Of a DNA stretch of 64,000 bases, positions 25,842 through 34,522 are shown one piece after another; within the stretch, counting starts at the first letter, position 1; every line of letters starts with the position of its first letter. The position numbers and the translations under genes were made by a program. The notes beneath the pieces were generated by a model. The model did no database searches. It saw only the letters and a program-made list of their open reading frames with translations, and was not told the DNA's origin. This stretch comes from Streptomyces sp. NBC_01445 (lineage in GTDB: Bacteria > Actinomycetota > Actinomycetes > Streptomycetales > Streptomycetaceae). The stretch is taken from NCBI RefSeq assembly GCF_035918235.1, contig NZ_CP109485.1:4340001-4404000 (forward strand), written 5' to 3'.

Positions 25842-26744
25842 TCAACGTCCCAGAATCGAACCGAAGTTGGACCCGGAGCCGAGGAACATGCCCGTCGCGA
25901 TGAGGATCATCGTGGCCGGGAGCATGAAGACGAGGGTGACCATCGTGGCCTTCGGGATCGTCTTCGCGGCCCGGCGGCGGGAGTTCTGGGCGTCGGTGCG
26001 CCGCATGTCCGTGGCGATCTGGATGAGTGTCTCGGCGATGGGCGAGCCGAGTTCCTCGCCCTGCTGGAGCGCGGAGACGAACTGGGCGACCTGTTCGGAC
26101 GCGTTGCGCCGGCGCAGCTCGTCGAACGCCTGGCGCCGGCTGACGCCCATGTCCATTTGCCGGAGCGTAATGCGCAACTCGTCGGCCCACGGCCCCTCGT
26201 ACTTCTCGGCGACCCGGTCGAGCGCCTGCCGGAAGCCGAGGCCCGCGCTGACGACGACGGCGAGTACGTCGAGGAAGTCGGGGAGCGTGCGGTCGATGAC
26301 CTCTTTGCGCTCGCGTGTGGCCTGCCAGATCAGGCCGTCCGCGGCGAGGAGGCCGAACGCGAGGGTGAGGGCGGCGAACAGGGTCTGGCCGTTGGTGAGG
26401 AAGACCAGGCCGAGGACGACGCCGAAGATGCCGTAGACCGCGCGGCGCGCGGCGTAGCGGTCGATGGTGAGGCCGCCCGGGTTCCCCGCCATGTCGATCT
26501 TGCGGCGCTTCGAGGTGACGCGCCGGGGGCCCATGGCCCGCAGGACGAGGGGGGCGAAGCGCATGCCCAGGCGGTCGACCGCGGACCCGGAGGCGGACAC
26601 GCGCGTGGCGCCGACTTCGAGGGCGATGGCCAGATCGCCGGGGAGCTTGGCCTCGGCGCGGTACATGCGGATGCCCAGGAAGATCCCGAGGACGCCGAGG
26701 CCCATCGCGAGGGCCAGCAGCAGCCCGATCAGACCCGTACTCAT
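25842..26744 (-). CDS. tadC: TadC-type type II secretion F-domain membrane protein
   Basis: The protein has 300 residues. An N-terminal helix (LIGLLLALAMGLGVLGIFLG) is followed by a helical cytoplasmic part, a membrane pair near residues 105-135, the T2SSF domain (TLPDFLDVLAVVVSAGLGFRQALDRVAEKY through FVSALQQGEELGSPIAETLIQIATDMR) and a final helix (ATMVTLVFMLPATMILIATGMFLG). In Tad systems two such proteins form the inner-membrane platform. It lies 46 bp after tadB. Confidence 0.92.
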   Translation of the reverse strand: MSTGLIGLLLALAMGLGVLGIFLGIRMYRAEAKLPGDLAIALEVGATRVSASGSAVDRLGMRFAPLVLRAMGPRRVTSKRRKIDMAGNPGGLTIDRYAARRAVYGIFGVVLGLVFLTNGQTLFAALTLAFGLLAADGLIWQATRERKEVIDRTLPDFLDVLAVVVSAGLGFRQALDRVAEKYEGPWADELRITLRQMDMGVSRRQAFDELRRRNASEQVAQFVSALQQGEELGSPIAETLIQIATDMRRTDAQNSRRRAAKTIPKATMVTLVFMLPATMILIATGMFLGSGSNFGSILGR

Positions 26745-26790
26745 GACCTACCTACCTCGCTCGCTGTGCGCCGGATGACGGACGCCCATG

Positions 26791-27738
26791 TCAGACCTCG
26801 ATCTTCCCGAGCCGGCGGATCACGAAGAACCCGATCCCGTACAGGCCGAGCGAGACGAGGATCAGCGCCTGGCCGACCGGCGATCCGGTAACCCTGGCCA
26901 GCGCGCCCTCGTTCGACGAGTTGATCAGGAGCAGCGAGCCGAGGCCGAGGAGCGGCACGGTGAACGCGGTCGCGTTGACCTCGGAGAGCATCGTGCGGAT
27001 CTCGCGCCGGGTCTCCTTGCGGTCCTCCAGGGTCTGGGTGAGGTTCCGCAGGGACGACACGACCGAGCCACCCGCCTTGTTGGCGAGGACGAGGGTCGTT
27101 ACCAGGACGACGAGTTCGCGGGACGGGAGGCGCCGCGCGAGCTCGCCGAGGGTGTCGTCGATGGTGCGGCCGAGCGCGAGCTGGTCGGCGACCATGGACA
27201 GCTCCTCGCCCGCGGGCGCCTCCAGCTCCTCCGCGGCCATCGCGAGGGACGTGCGCAGGGCGAGTCCGGCGGCGGTGGCGTTGGCCAGGAGGCGGGCCAC
27301 GTCCGGGAGTTGGTTGATGAACGCCTCGATGCGTTTCTGCCGCTGCCAGTTGAGGAAGATCACCGCGCTCCACACGCCGACGAGCCCGGCGATCGGCCCG
27401 AAGAAGGGCGCGAGTGCGGCCGACGCGATCAGCCAGAGGGCGACGACCACGGCGAGTACGTACGTGAAGAACTCCCCCGCGGTCAGGTCGAGCCCCGTCG
27501 CGGACAGGCGCAGATGGATGGCGCGGCCGAGCCGGGTGCGGCGCAGCCTGCGGTCGACGGTGGCGAAGCGGCGTACGCGACCGGCACCGCCGTGCGGGCC
27601 GGCGCCCGACAAGCCGTCGAGCCGGTCGACGAGGGCCTGGCGCTGGGCGCGCCCCGACGCGTACGCGTGGAGGCCGGCGACGGCGAGTGCGCAGGTCAGG
27701 ATGGTGGCGCCGAGGGCGATGAGGGCGGGGTCGCTCAT
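26791..27738 (-). CDS. tadB: TadB-type type II secretion F-domain membrane protein
   Basis: The protein has 315 residues. It has an N-terminal helix, a membrane pair (FFTYVLAVVVALWLIASAALAPFFGPIAGLVGVWSAVIFLNW), the T2SSF core (LPDVARLLANATAAGLALRTSLAMAAEEL, TTLVLANKAGGSVVSSLRNLTQTLEDR) and a final helix (GQALILVSLGLYGIGFFVI). It forms the Tad platform together with TadC and the TadA ATPase. It sits 34 bp behind tadA. Confidence 0.92.
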   Translation of the reverse strand: MSDPALIALGATILTCALAVAGLHAYASGRAQRQALVDRLDGLSGAGPHGGAGRVRRFATVDRRLRRTRLGRAIHLRLSATGLDLTAGEFFTYVLAVVVALWLIASAALAPFFGPIAGLVGVWSAVIFLNWQRQKRIEAFINQLPDVARLLANATAAGLALRTSLAMAAEELEAPAGEELSMVADQLALGRTIDDTLGELARRLPSRELVVLVTTLVLANKAGGSVVSSLRNLTQTLEDRKETRREIRTMLSEVNATAFTVPLLGLGSLLLINSSNEGALARVTGSPVGQALILVSLGLYGIGFFVIRRLGKIEV

Positions 27739-27772
27739 GATCCGCCACCCTCGACGGCGGGTCGCACGGTCC

Positions 27773-29110
27773 TCATCCGATGGCCTCCCTCGTGTTGCGT
27801 CCGTCGATGCCGTCCAGCACGCCGAACGCCGGTGGGATCGGCTCGTTCGCGACGTACAGGCGCTCGGCCACGCGGCGCGGCAGCGGCAGATGCTCGAAGG
27901 TGCCGCGCACGCGGTGGTCGTGGCCGAGCGGGTGCGGCACGAAGCGGGAGACCGTCGAGATCCTGAACTGTTCGCGGCCGTGCGAGACCAGCAGGGCGAT
28001 CTCGGTGACCTTGCGCGAGCCGTCGGCGTGCCGGGTGAGCTGGACGAGGACGTCGACGGCGGAGTTGATCTGGTCCTTGAGCGCCTCGAACGGGATCTGC
28101 ACCTCGGACATGGACCCGAGGGTCTGCAGGCGCATGAGGGCGTCCTCGGCGGCGTTCGCGTGGACGGTGGCGAGCGAGCCGTCGTGGCCGGTCGACATGG
28201 CCTGGAGCATGTCGAGGGTCTCGCCGCCTCGGACCTCGCCGACGATGATGCGGTCGGGGCGCATGCGCAGGGAGTTGCGGACGAGGTCGCGGATGGTGAT
28301 CTGGCCCTTGCCCTCGACGTTCGGGGGCCGCGATTCGAGGCGGATCACATGGTCCTGCTGGAGCTGGAGTTCCGCCGAGTCCTCGATGGTGATGATGCGC
28401 TCGTGGGGCGGGATGAGGCCGGAGAGCGCGTTGAGGAGGGTGGTCTTCCCGGAGCCCGTACCACCGCTCACGATGACGTTGAAGCGGGCGCGGACGAACG
28501 CGGACAGCAGCATCAGCATCTGCTCGTCGAGCGAGCCCAGGCCGATCAGCTCGGGCAGGGTGTAGGCGCGGGGGAAGCGGCGGATCGTGAGGGTGGCGCC
28601 GGTGAGGGACAGCGGCGGGATGATCACGTTGACACGCTCGCCGGTGGGCAGGCGGGCGTCGACCATCGGGTTCGACTCGTCGACGCGCCGGTTCACCGTG
28701 GAGACGATGCGCTCGATGGTCTGCATGAGCTGTTCCTGCGAGGCGAAGCGCAGAGGGAGCTGCTCCACGCGTCCGGCGCGCTCCACGAAGATCGCGTCCG
28801 GGCCGTTGACCATGATCTCGGTGATGGACGCGTCGGCGAGGAGAGGTTCCAGTACGCCGAGGCCGAGCGCCTCGTCGACGACGCGGCGGACCAGCTGGCT
28901 GCGTTCGGAGGAGGAGAGGACCGGGCCCTCGCGGCTGATGATGTGGCCGAGGACGCGTTCGAGACGGATCCGCCGGTCGGCCGCCGCGAGCGACGACATC
29001 TCGGCGAGGTCGATCTCCTCCAGGAGCTTCGCGCGGTAGACGGCGACGAGGCCGTCGTCGCGGGAAGGGCCGGGCTCCTCTCGGACCGTCACCCTTGATC
29101 GCAGGCTCAT
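27773..29110 (-). CDS. tadA: TadA/CpaF pilus assembly ATPase
   Basis: The protein has 445 residues. The N-terminal domain contains LGVLEPLLADASITEIMVNGPDAIFVER and the C-terminal hexameric ATPase has Walker A SGGTGSGKTTLL, the Asp box HERIITIEDSAELQL, Walker B PDRIIVGEVRGGE and the His box MSTGHDGSLATVHA. It powers pilus extension, and perhaps retraction, in Tad systems. I chose the ATG at 29110 because the upstream TTG at 29122 has its Shine-Dalgarno directly abutting it. Confidence 0.95.
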   Translation of the reverse strand: MSLRSRVTVREEPGPSRDDGLVAVYRAKLLEEIDLAEMSSLAAADRRIRLERVLGHIISREGPVLSSSERSQLVRRVVDEALGLGVLEPLLADASITEIMVNGPDAIFVERAGRVEQLPLRFASQEQLMQTIERIVSTVNRRVDESNPMVDARLPTGERVNVIIPPLSLTGATLTIRRFPRAYTLPELIGLGSLDEQMLMLLSAFVRARFNVIVSGGTGSGKTTLLNALSGLIPPHERIITIEDSAELQLQQDHVIRLESRPPNVEGKGQITIRDLVRNSLRMRPDRIIVGEVRGGETLDMLQAMSTGHDGSLATVHANAAEDALMRLQTLGSMSEVQIPFEALKDQINSAVDVLVQLTRHADGSRKVTEIALLVSHGREQFRISTVSRFVPHPLGHDHRVRGTFEHLPLPRRVAERLYVANEPIPPAFGVLDGIDGRNTREAIG

Positions 29111-29118
29111 GTTCCGGC

Positions 29119-29625
29119 TCAACCCCCTTCCGGGTCACGGTCGTTCGGCATGGTGGCGGTGCGCCGTACGTCCCACCGGTCGTCCAGGAACGGGACGAGG
29201 ACCGGGACGTGCACGGTGACGGTGGCGGTGGTCGTGTCGCCGCCTCCCCCTCCGGCGTCGATGTCCGCGTCGAGCCAGCCGCTCATCGCGGCCTGCCCGG
29301 CGCCGGTGCCGTCGCCGCCCTGCGACTGCACGCGGGCGGCGGCCCTGGCACCGGAACCGGCCTGGTTCGCGCTGTAGCCGACGAGGCCGAGCTGGATGGC
29401 GGCCATGCCGATGAGGAGGAGGAAGGGCAGGAACCCGGCGAACTCGAGGATGGAGACGCCTCGGTCGTCGGTGCGCAGGTTGCGGCGGGGGCCGTTTTCC
29501 GTCCGCGGGCGCCGGGCGCCGTCGATGCCCGTCCGCGGGTGCCGGGCGACGTCGGTTCCCGCCCGAGCCCGCCGCCCGTGCCCGCGCCGGAGACGGCCCT
29601 TTGCGCCCGGGAGCCGGCGCCTCAC
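29119..29625 (-). CDS. TadE-type pseudopilin
   Basis: The protein has 168 residues with a very basic N-terminus of about 55 residues. It is followed by RGVSILEFAGFLPFLLLIGMAAIQLGLVGY, the Tad/TadE signature in which a Gly precedes the helix and Glu lies at +5. The C-terminal part ends FLDDRWDVRRTATMPND. The long basic leader before the processing site is unusual. GTG start overlaps the stop of the CpaE-TadE fusion by 4 bp (GTGA). Confidence 0.82.
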   Translation of the reverse strand: MRRRLPGAKGRLRRGHGRRARAGTDVARHPRTGIDGARRPRTENGPRRNLRTDDRGVSILEFAGFLPFLLLIGMAAIQLGLVGYSANQAGSGARAAARVQSQGGDGTGAGQAAMSGWLDADIDAGGGGGDTTTATVTVHVPVLVPFLDDRWDVRRTATMPNDRDPEGG

Positions 29626-31217
29626 GGCATGACCCCCTGGTCGTCCTCCCTCGCGGCGCCCGCCTCGCCCTTGACGGTCCACCCGGCGTCGATCCCGGGG
29701 AAGAACACCGGCACCTCGAGCCGCACGGTCGCCTTCATCACCGACCCGTCGGGTCCGCAGGTGATGGCGGCGCCCTGCCACGCTCCGGGCAGATTCCTCT
29801 CGCCCGCGGTCTGGCACGCGCCCGCCGTGTCGCCACTCCCGGCCTCCGCGGAGGTCGCGGCCCTGGCCGCCTCGTCCGCCGCGTTCCCGGCGAGCGAGTA
29901 CGTGTACCCGTACAGGACGCACTGCCACAGCAGCCCCATCACCACGAGCAGCAGCGGGAACATGCCCGCGAACTCCAGGGTGACCGCGCCCTTGTCGCCG
30001 CCGCGGCGGCGGGCGCGGCGGCCCGGTTCCTGTGCGGCGGCGTCGACCAGGCCGAGCTCGCCCGCGAGCCCCCACAGCGCCTGCTTCACCGTCGAACGGC
30101 TGTCGAGATCCTGCATACGGCCCGCGTCGACCGCGCCCTGGAGCTCCTTGAACCCGGCGGGCACGCTGGCACGCGCGACCCGGGTTCCCGTCACGCGCTC
30201 CACGAGCGACGCGGTGATCTCGGATCCGCGCGCGTGACGGTTGATGACGGTGACGGTCTCCTCGGCCTTGCGGATCTGGAGGCGGTCCCACATACGGATC
30301 ATGCGCTTCGCGGCGCGTACGGCGACGACGTCGGGGGTGACCAACAGGACTGCCTGGTCGGCGAGTTCGACGGCCGCCGCGTTCGCGGACCCCATCTGCG
30401 TACCGCAGTCGATGACCACGAGGTCGTAGCGGCTGCGCAGCGCCTGGACGACCTGGCGTGCCACGCGGTCGGTGACCTCCTCGCCGCGTTCGCCGTCGGA
30501 CGGCGCGAGCAGCAGGCCGAGGCCGGTCTCGTGGGTGAAGACGGCGTCCTGGAGGACGCGCGGGGTGATGTCGCGGATGGCGGCGAGGTCGGCGACGGAG
30601 CGGCGGAACTGGACGTCGAGGTACGAGGCGACGTCACCGGACTGGAGGTCGAGGTCGAGGAGCGCGACCGAGCGGCCCGACGCCTGTGCGGCCAGGGCGA
30701 GTTGGACGGCGGTGACGGTGGTGCCGACGCCGCCCTTCGCGCCGGTGACGGTGATGACGCGGCCGCCGGACGCACCGGCCGTGATCGCCAGCTCGCCGCC
30801 GGTGCCGAGGTGCCTGCGCATGCCGCTGGACCAGGACGCGGCGGCCTGTACGCGCTCGGCGAGCGCGTCGTACCCGAGAGGGAACCCGACGATGCCGCGC
30901 GCGCCCGAGTCCATCGCGGCGGTGAGCAGGGCGGGGCTGGTGTCGGCGGTGGCGAGGACGACGCCGACGGCCGGGAAGCGCAGGACGAGGTCCCGGATCA
31001 GTTCGAGAGCGGGCACGGGGCCGATCCGCTCGTGGACGAGGACGACCTCGGGCAGTTCGTCGAGCGACTCGGCGGCGAGCCGGGCGAGGGTGTCGAGGAG
31101 GGCGGTGGAGTCGGCGACGGGCGGCGCGGGCTCGGCGTCGGGCAGCTGCCCGAGCAGCGTGACCAGGGACCGGGCGGCGTCCAGGTCTCCCACCGCGGGG
31201 AGGATACGGATGCTCAC
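29622..31217 (-). CDS. CpaE-like MinD/ParA ATPase fused to a TadE pseudopilin domain
   Basis: The protein has 531 residues in one uninterrupted frame. Residues 1-140 form a receiver-like N-domain. Residues 145-380 form a MinD/ParA ATPase with the deviant Walker A VTGAKGGVGTTVTAVQLA, the DLDLQSGDVASYLDV segment and the YDLVVIDCGTQMG Walker B. From about residue 410, GGDKGAVTLEFAGMFPLLLVVMGLLWQCVLYGY is a typical TadE helix with its extracytoplasmic domain to the C-terminus. In other bacteria CpaE localises Tad machinery at the pole and is separate from TadE. The GTG start at 31217 has GAGAGGAGG upstream. A sequencing frameshift joining two genes cannot be excluded, but codon bias is steady through the junction. 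Confidence 0.85.
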   Translation of the reverse strand: MSIRILPAVGDLDAARSLVTLLGQLPDAEPAPPVADSTALLDTLARLAAESLDELPEVVLVHERIGPVPALELIRDLVLRFPAVGVVLATADTSPALLTAAMDSGARGIVGFPLGYDALAERVQAAASWSSGMRRHLGTGGELAITAGASGGRVITVTGAKGGVGTTVTAVQLALAAQASGRSVALLDLDLQSGDVASYLDVQFRRSVADLAAIRDITPRVLQDAVFTHETGLGLLLAPSDGERGEEVTDRVARQVVQALRSRYDLVVIDCGTQMGSANAAAVELADQAVLLVTPDVVAVRAAKRMIRMWDRLQIRKAEETVTVINRHARGSEITASLVERVTGTRVARASVPAGFKELQGAVDAGRMQDLDSRSTVKQALWGLAGELGLVDAAAQEPGRRARRRGGDKGAVTLEFAGMFPLLLVVMGLLWQCVLYGYTYSLAGNAADEAARAATSAEAGSGDTAGACQTAGERNLPGAWQGAAITCGPDGSVMKATVRLEVPVFFPGIDAGWTVKGEAGAAREDDQGVMP

Positions 31218-31240
31218 GGTGCGGCTCGCCTCCTCTCTCA

Positions 31241-31294
31241 GTGATCTCGGTGATCTCGGTGGTCTCGATGGTCTCGATGGTCTCGATGGCTCTG
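31241..31294. repeat. Six 9-bp tandem repeats between cpaB and the fusion gene
   Basis: Units GTGATCTCG, GTGATCTCG, GTGGTCTCG, ATGGTCTCG, ATGGTCTCG and ATGGCTCTG lie just upstream of the ribosome site of the 31217 gene. They fill half of the 103-bp gap in the operon and could change spacing or local RNA structure. Confidence 0.8.
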
Positions 31295-31320
31295 TCGGTC
31301 TATTGGCCGGCTTGGCTGGG

Positions 31321-32031
31321 CTACTTGTCCTCGTCGAGGGTGTACGAGCGGTCGCCCGGCGGGACGGCCGCGTCGCTGCCGGCGGCGACGAGGGCGAGCC
31401 GGACGTGGGTCGCGAACGACTCCGCGTACGCGACACGCTGCGCGTCGGCGGGGTCGAGGGCGAAGGTGATCGGCACGGCCTCGCCCTGCCGGCGCCGGCC
31501 GTTGTCGCCGCCCTGTTCGTCGATGGGCGTGAGCTTGCCGACGTCCATGACCTCCGCGTTCTCGACGATGACCTTGGACTGGTCCTTGGCCTTCTCGTTG
31601 GCGGCCTTGAAGGTGGCGTAGATGTTGACCTTCGACCCGGGCGTGATCTTCCCGGCGACCCCGGTCTCGGCGTCGATCATGATGGCGATCTCCTGCTTTC
31701 CGTCCCTGAGTTGGGGCCGGGCGACGATCATGTCGGTCTGGAGCAGGGACCCCTTCTTCAGCGTCGTGACGGCGATCTTGCCGCGGATCTGACTGAGACT
31801 GGTCACGGCGGTCTTCGACAGCCACCGCTCCGGCATCTCGACCTTCTCGAACCGGTCAGCGGTCAGCTCCTTGTACGGCGCGACATCGTCCTTCAGCCGG
31901 TACGCCGCGACTTCCGGGCCCACCTTCGAGTTCACGTCACGGATCACCGAGAGCACCCCGGCGAAGGCGCCGACGGCGCACAGGGCCGAGATGACCAGCA
32001 GGATGACGCCGCGACGCTGACGTGAGTTCAT
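31321..32031 (-). CDS. cpaB: CpaB/RcpC-type SAF-domain pilus assembly protein
   Basis: The protein has 236 residues. An N-terminal anchor helix (GVILLVISALCAVGAFAGVLSVI) is followed by a SAF domain with YRLKDDVAPYKELTADRFEKVEMPERW and IRGKIAVTTLKKGSLLQTDMI, and then an RcpC-like part with EIAIMIDAETGVAGKITPGSKVNIYATF. CpaB/RcpC proteins sit outside the membrane and help pilus assembly. Start ATG at 32031 with CGAGGT upstream. Confidence 0.92.
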   Translation of the reverse strand: MNSRQRRGVILLVISALCAVGAFAGVLSVIRDVNSKVGPEVAAYRLKDDVAPYKELTADRFEKVEMPERWLSKTAVTSLSQIRGKIAVTTLKKGSLLQTDMIVARPQLRDGKQEIAIMIDAETGVAGKITPGSKVNIYATFKAANEKAKDQSKVIVENAEVMDVGKLTPIDEQGGDNGRRRQGEAVPITFALDPADAQRVAYAESFATHVRLALVAAGSDAAVPPGDRSYTLDEDK

Positions 32032-32101
32032 GGACCGGACTACCTCGTGGGGATCTCGTCGGGGATCTCGATGGGGAGCGCGTTGTGGATCTCGTTGGCG
32101 A

Positions 32102-33106
32102 TCAAGGGCGGGCGGCGGGTGGCAGGGCGGCGCGGGCCCGACCGGTGACGGGGGCCAGGGCGGTTGTGGCGGCGAGGCCGGTGGCGGGTGCGAGGGCACT
32201 GCCGCGGCCGCGTCCGCCCGGTGGCTTCGCGGCCGGGGCGGGCGGATCGGCGAGCGGCGCGGCGCAGAAGCCGCAGCGGTCGCCGATGAGTTCGAGGCCG
32301 CACCAGTGGCACGCCTCGCGCCGGACGGACGAGACGAGCTGGTAGAGCACGGAGATGTCGGGGATGGCGGCCGCGAACTCGGCGAGCTTTCCCGGGTTTC
32401 CGGGCTTCCCGGTGGCCCACCAGCGCCCCGACTCGGCGGGCAGCCGCGTCTCGACGGCGCCCTGCACCTGCCAGGCGGGCGCGAGGGTGCCGGTGATCCA
32501 GTCGGTGGGCTGCTGCCCGGCGGCGTAATACATACGGGTGCCGAAGGCGGGTCCGCTCAGCCGGGGCGGCTCGGGTCCGGTGAGCCGTACGAGTTCGGGC
32601 TGCGGGGTGGCGAGTACGGCGAACTGGGCGCCCGGCACCCACGACTTGGCGTGCGAGGTGAGGCTGACGGGGACGCGGTCGAGGCGGGCGACCGAGCCGA
32701 GCACGGCACCGGCGTAGATGTAGTGGGCGAGGAGCCGCGCGGCGGAGGCGAGCACCCCCGGGCTGAAGTCGCACATGGTCAGCTGCCGCAGCTGGAGCGC
32801 GAGTACGGCGAGCCCGAGCGGCGGGAGCTCCGGCCGCAGGATGGCGATCCGGTCACTTTCCAGCACGGAACGCACAGCGTGCAGCCGGTGAACGACCAGG
32901 TCCGGCACGGAAGCCGGACACAGGGCGATCACATAGCCGTGATGCTCGATCAGGGTGTGCATCTCGACGATCGCGCGATCGAGGTCGTACGGCTCCGCCC
33001 TGCCGCCCCCGTCCTCGGCGGAGTGGAGCACGGCGGCGGACGGCGTATGCCGGTCGGCCGCGGCGAGGACCAGGTCAGGGCTGGTCACGGCTATCGCGGT
33101 CGGCAC
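32102..33106 (-). CDS. Tad-operon leading gene, hypothetical protein with zinc ribbon
   Basis: The protein has about 334 residues, with no family that I recognise for the main part. A double Cys pair, CHWCGLELIGDRCGFC, near residue 265 is a zinc ribbon. The C-terminal 50 residues are low-complexity Pro/Ala/Gly/Arg. The rest appears globular and soluble. It is the first gene of the leftward Tad operon, 70 bp ahead of cpaB, so a regulatory or scaffold role is possible. The GTG at 33106 was chosen for a G-rich ribosome site; an ATG at 33151 is an alternative. Confidence 0.75.
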   Translation of the reverse strand: MPTAIAVTSPDLVLAAADRHTPSAAVLHSAEDGGGRAEPYDLDRAIVEMHTLIEHHGYVIALCPASVPDLVVHRLHAVRSVLESDRIAILRPELPPLGLAVLALQLRQLTMCDFSPGVLASAARLLAHYIYAGAVLGSVARLDRVPVSLTSHAKSWVPGAQFAVLATPQPELVRLTGPEPPRLSGPAFGTRMYYAAGQQPTDWITGTLAPAWQVQGAVETRLPAESGRWWATGKPGNPGKLAEFAAAIPDISVLYQLVSSVRREACHWCGLELIGDRCGFCAAPLADPPAPAAKPPGGRGRGSALAPATGLAATTALAPVTGRARAALPPAARP

Positions 33107-33252
33107 GCTCGTACACCCCCCGGTCTCTGTGCACTCCTGTCTCAGCACCATATCCGCGCATTGCCCGCTCAACACCCAACTTCCCGGTGTTCACCGGGAG
33201 GTTGCCCAGGCGGCCGACTCGGCTCGGCCAGGAACCAGTAATTCCAGAGGTC

Positions 33253-33279
33253 TTGACAACCCAAATGGTCTGGACCAGT
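33253..33279 (+). promoter_or_regulatory. Chitinase promoter with DasR-type operator (dre)
   Basis: A consensus -35 TTGACA lies at 33253-33258, followed at 33264-33279 by AATGGTCTGGACCAGT. This differs at few positions from the known DasR target (TGGTCTAGACCA core), which controls N-acetylglucosamine and chitin genes in Streptomyces. The operator lies within the promoter spacer, so binding would block transcription until GlcNAc-derived phosphates accumulate. The -10 is not clear. Confidence 0.8.
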
Positions 33280-33329
33280 TTGTAGAACCGGCAACTGCCC
33301 CTCCCCCCACATCTGAACCGGAGGCAGCA

Positions 33330-34337
33330 ATGGCACGCGCGACGACAAAACCAGCATGGAAGCGTTCATTCCTGGCGGCGGCACTGACCACTCTGGCCCT
33401 GGCCCTCACCGGCACGGCGACGGCCACCGCGGACCCCGCCGGGGCGGACGCGGCACCCCCGGCCCACGCCGTCACCGGCTACTGGCAGAACTTCAACAAC
33501 GGCGCGGCGGTCCAGAAGATCAGTGACGTACCGGGCGACTACGACATCATCGCGGTGGCGTTCGCCGACGCGACGACGACGCCCGGCGCAGTCGACTTCA
33601 CGCTCGACTCGGCGGGCCTCGGCGGCTACACGGAGGACGCGTTCAAGGCGGACATCAAGGCGAAGCAGGCCGCCGGCAAGTCGGTCGTCATCTCGATCGG
33701 CGGCCAGAACGGCACCGTCTCCATCAACGACTCGAATTCCGCGACGAACTTCGCGAACTCGGTCTACTCACTGATGCAGGAATACGGCTTCGACGGCGTC
33801 GACATCGACCTCGAGAACGGCCTGAATTCGACGTACATGTCGCAGGCTCTGAAGTCCCTTGCGTCAAAGGCGGGTTCTGACTTTGTCCTGGCGATGGCCC
33901 CGCAGACGATAGACATGCAGTCGACGTCGGCCGAGTACTTCAAGACCGCACTCGCCGTGAAAGACATCCTGACGGTCGTCAACATGCAGTACTACAACAG
34001 CGGTTCGATGCTCGGCTGCGACGGCAAGGTCTACAGCCAGGGCTCGGTCGACTTCCTGACCGCGCTCGCCTGCATCCAGCTGGAGGGTGGCCTGGCCCCG
34101 TCCCAGGTAGGCCTGGGAGTCCCGGCCTCCACCAGCGCGGCGGGCAGCGGCTACGTGTCCCCGTCCGTGGTCAACGCGGCCCTGGACTGCCTGACGAAGG
34201 GCACGAACTGCGGCTCGTTCAAGCCCTCGAAGACGTACCCCGGCCTGCGGGGCGCGATGACGTGGTCGACGAACTGGGACGCGTCGACGGGCAACGCCTG
34301 GTCTTCGTCGGTGGGGCCGCACGTACACGGCCTCTGA
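33330..34337 (+). CDS. Secreted GH18 chitinase
   Basis: The protein has 335 residues. A Tat/Sec-like signal peptide (TTKPAWKRSFLAAALTTLALALTGTATATADP) precedes a single GH18 catalytic domain. It has the strand-4 motif GFDGVDIDLENG with the catalytic Glu, SVVISIGGQNG and LRGAMTWSTNWD. No carbohydrate-binding module or fibronectin domain is attached, so it is a compact enzyme. GGAGG precedes the ATG. The upstream DasR-type site indicates control by N-acetylglucosamine. Confidence 0.95.
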   Translation: MARATTKPAWKRSFLAAALTTLALALTGTATATADPAGADAAPPAHAVTGYWQNFNNGAAVQKISDVPGDYDIIAVAFADATTTPGAVDFTLDSAGLGGYTEDAFKADIKAKQAAGKSVVISIGGQNGTVSINDSNSATNFANSVYSLMQEYGFDGVDIDLENGLNSTYMSQALKSLASKAGSDFVLAMAPQTIDMQSTSAEYFKTALAVKDILTVVNMQYYNSGSMLGCDGKVYSQGSVDFLTALACIQLEGGLAPSQVGLGVPASTSAAGSGYVSPSVVNAALDCLTKGTNCGSFKPSKTYPGLRGAMTWSTNWDASTGNAWSSSVGPHVHGL

Positions 34338-34522
34338 CGACCCCCACCCCGGCCCGAGCGCCCACAATCCCCCCTCCGATCCGCAGCGCCGCCGCTCCCC
34401 CGGCGGCGCTGCTGCGTGTCGGGGATGCGGCGGGGGTGTGCTGCCGGATGGGTGCCCAGCACGACCCTGCGCCTTTCGGAACATTGACCCGACATTGCAT
34501 GCGTCAACACACGGATGTGATG

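Noticed and set aside
27735..29138. Second minus-strand frame overlapping tadA
   Set aside because: It is a frame-shifted shadow rich in Arg and Pro; the tadA frame carries all ATPase motifs.
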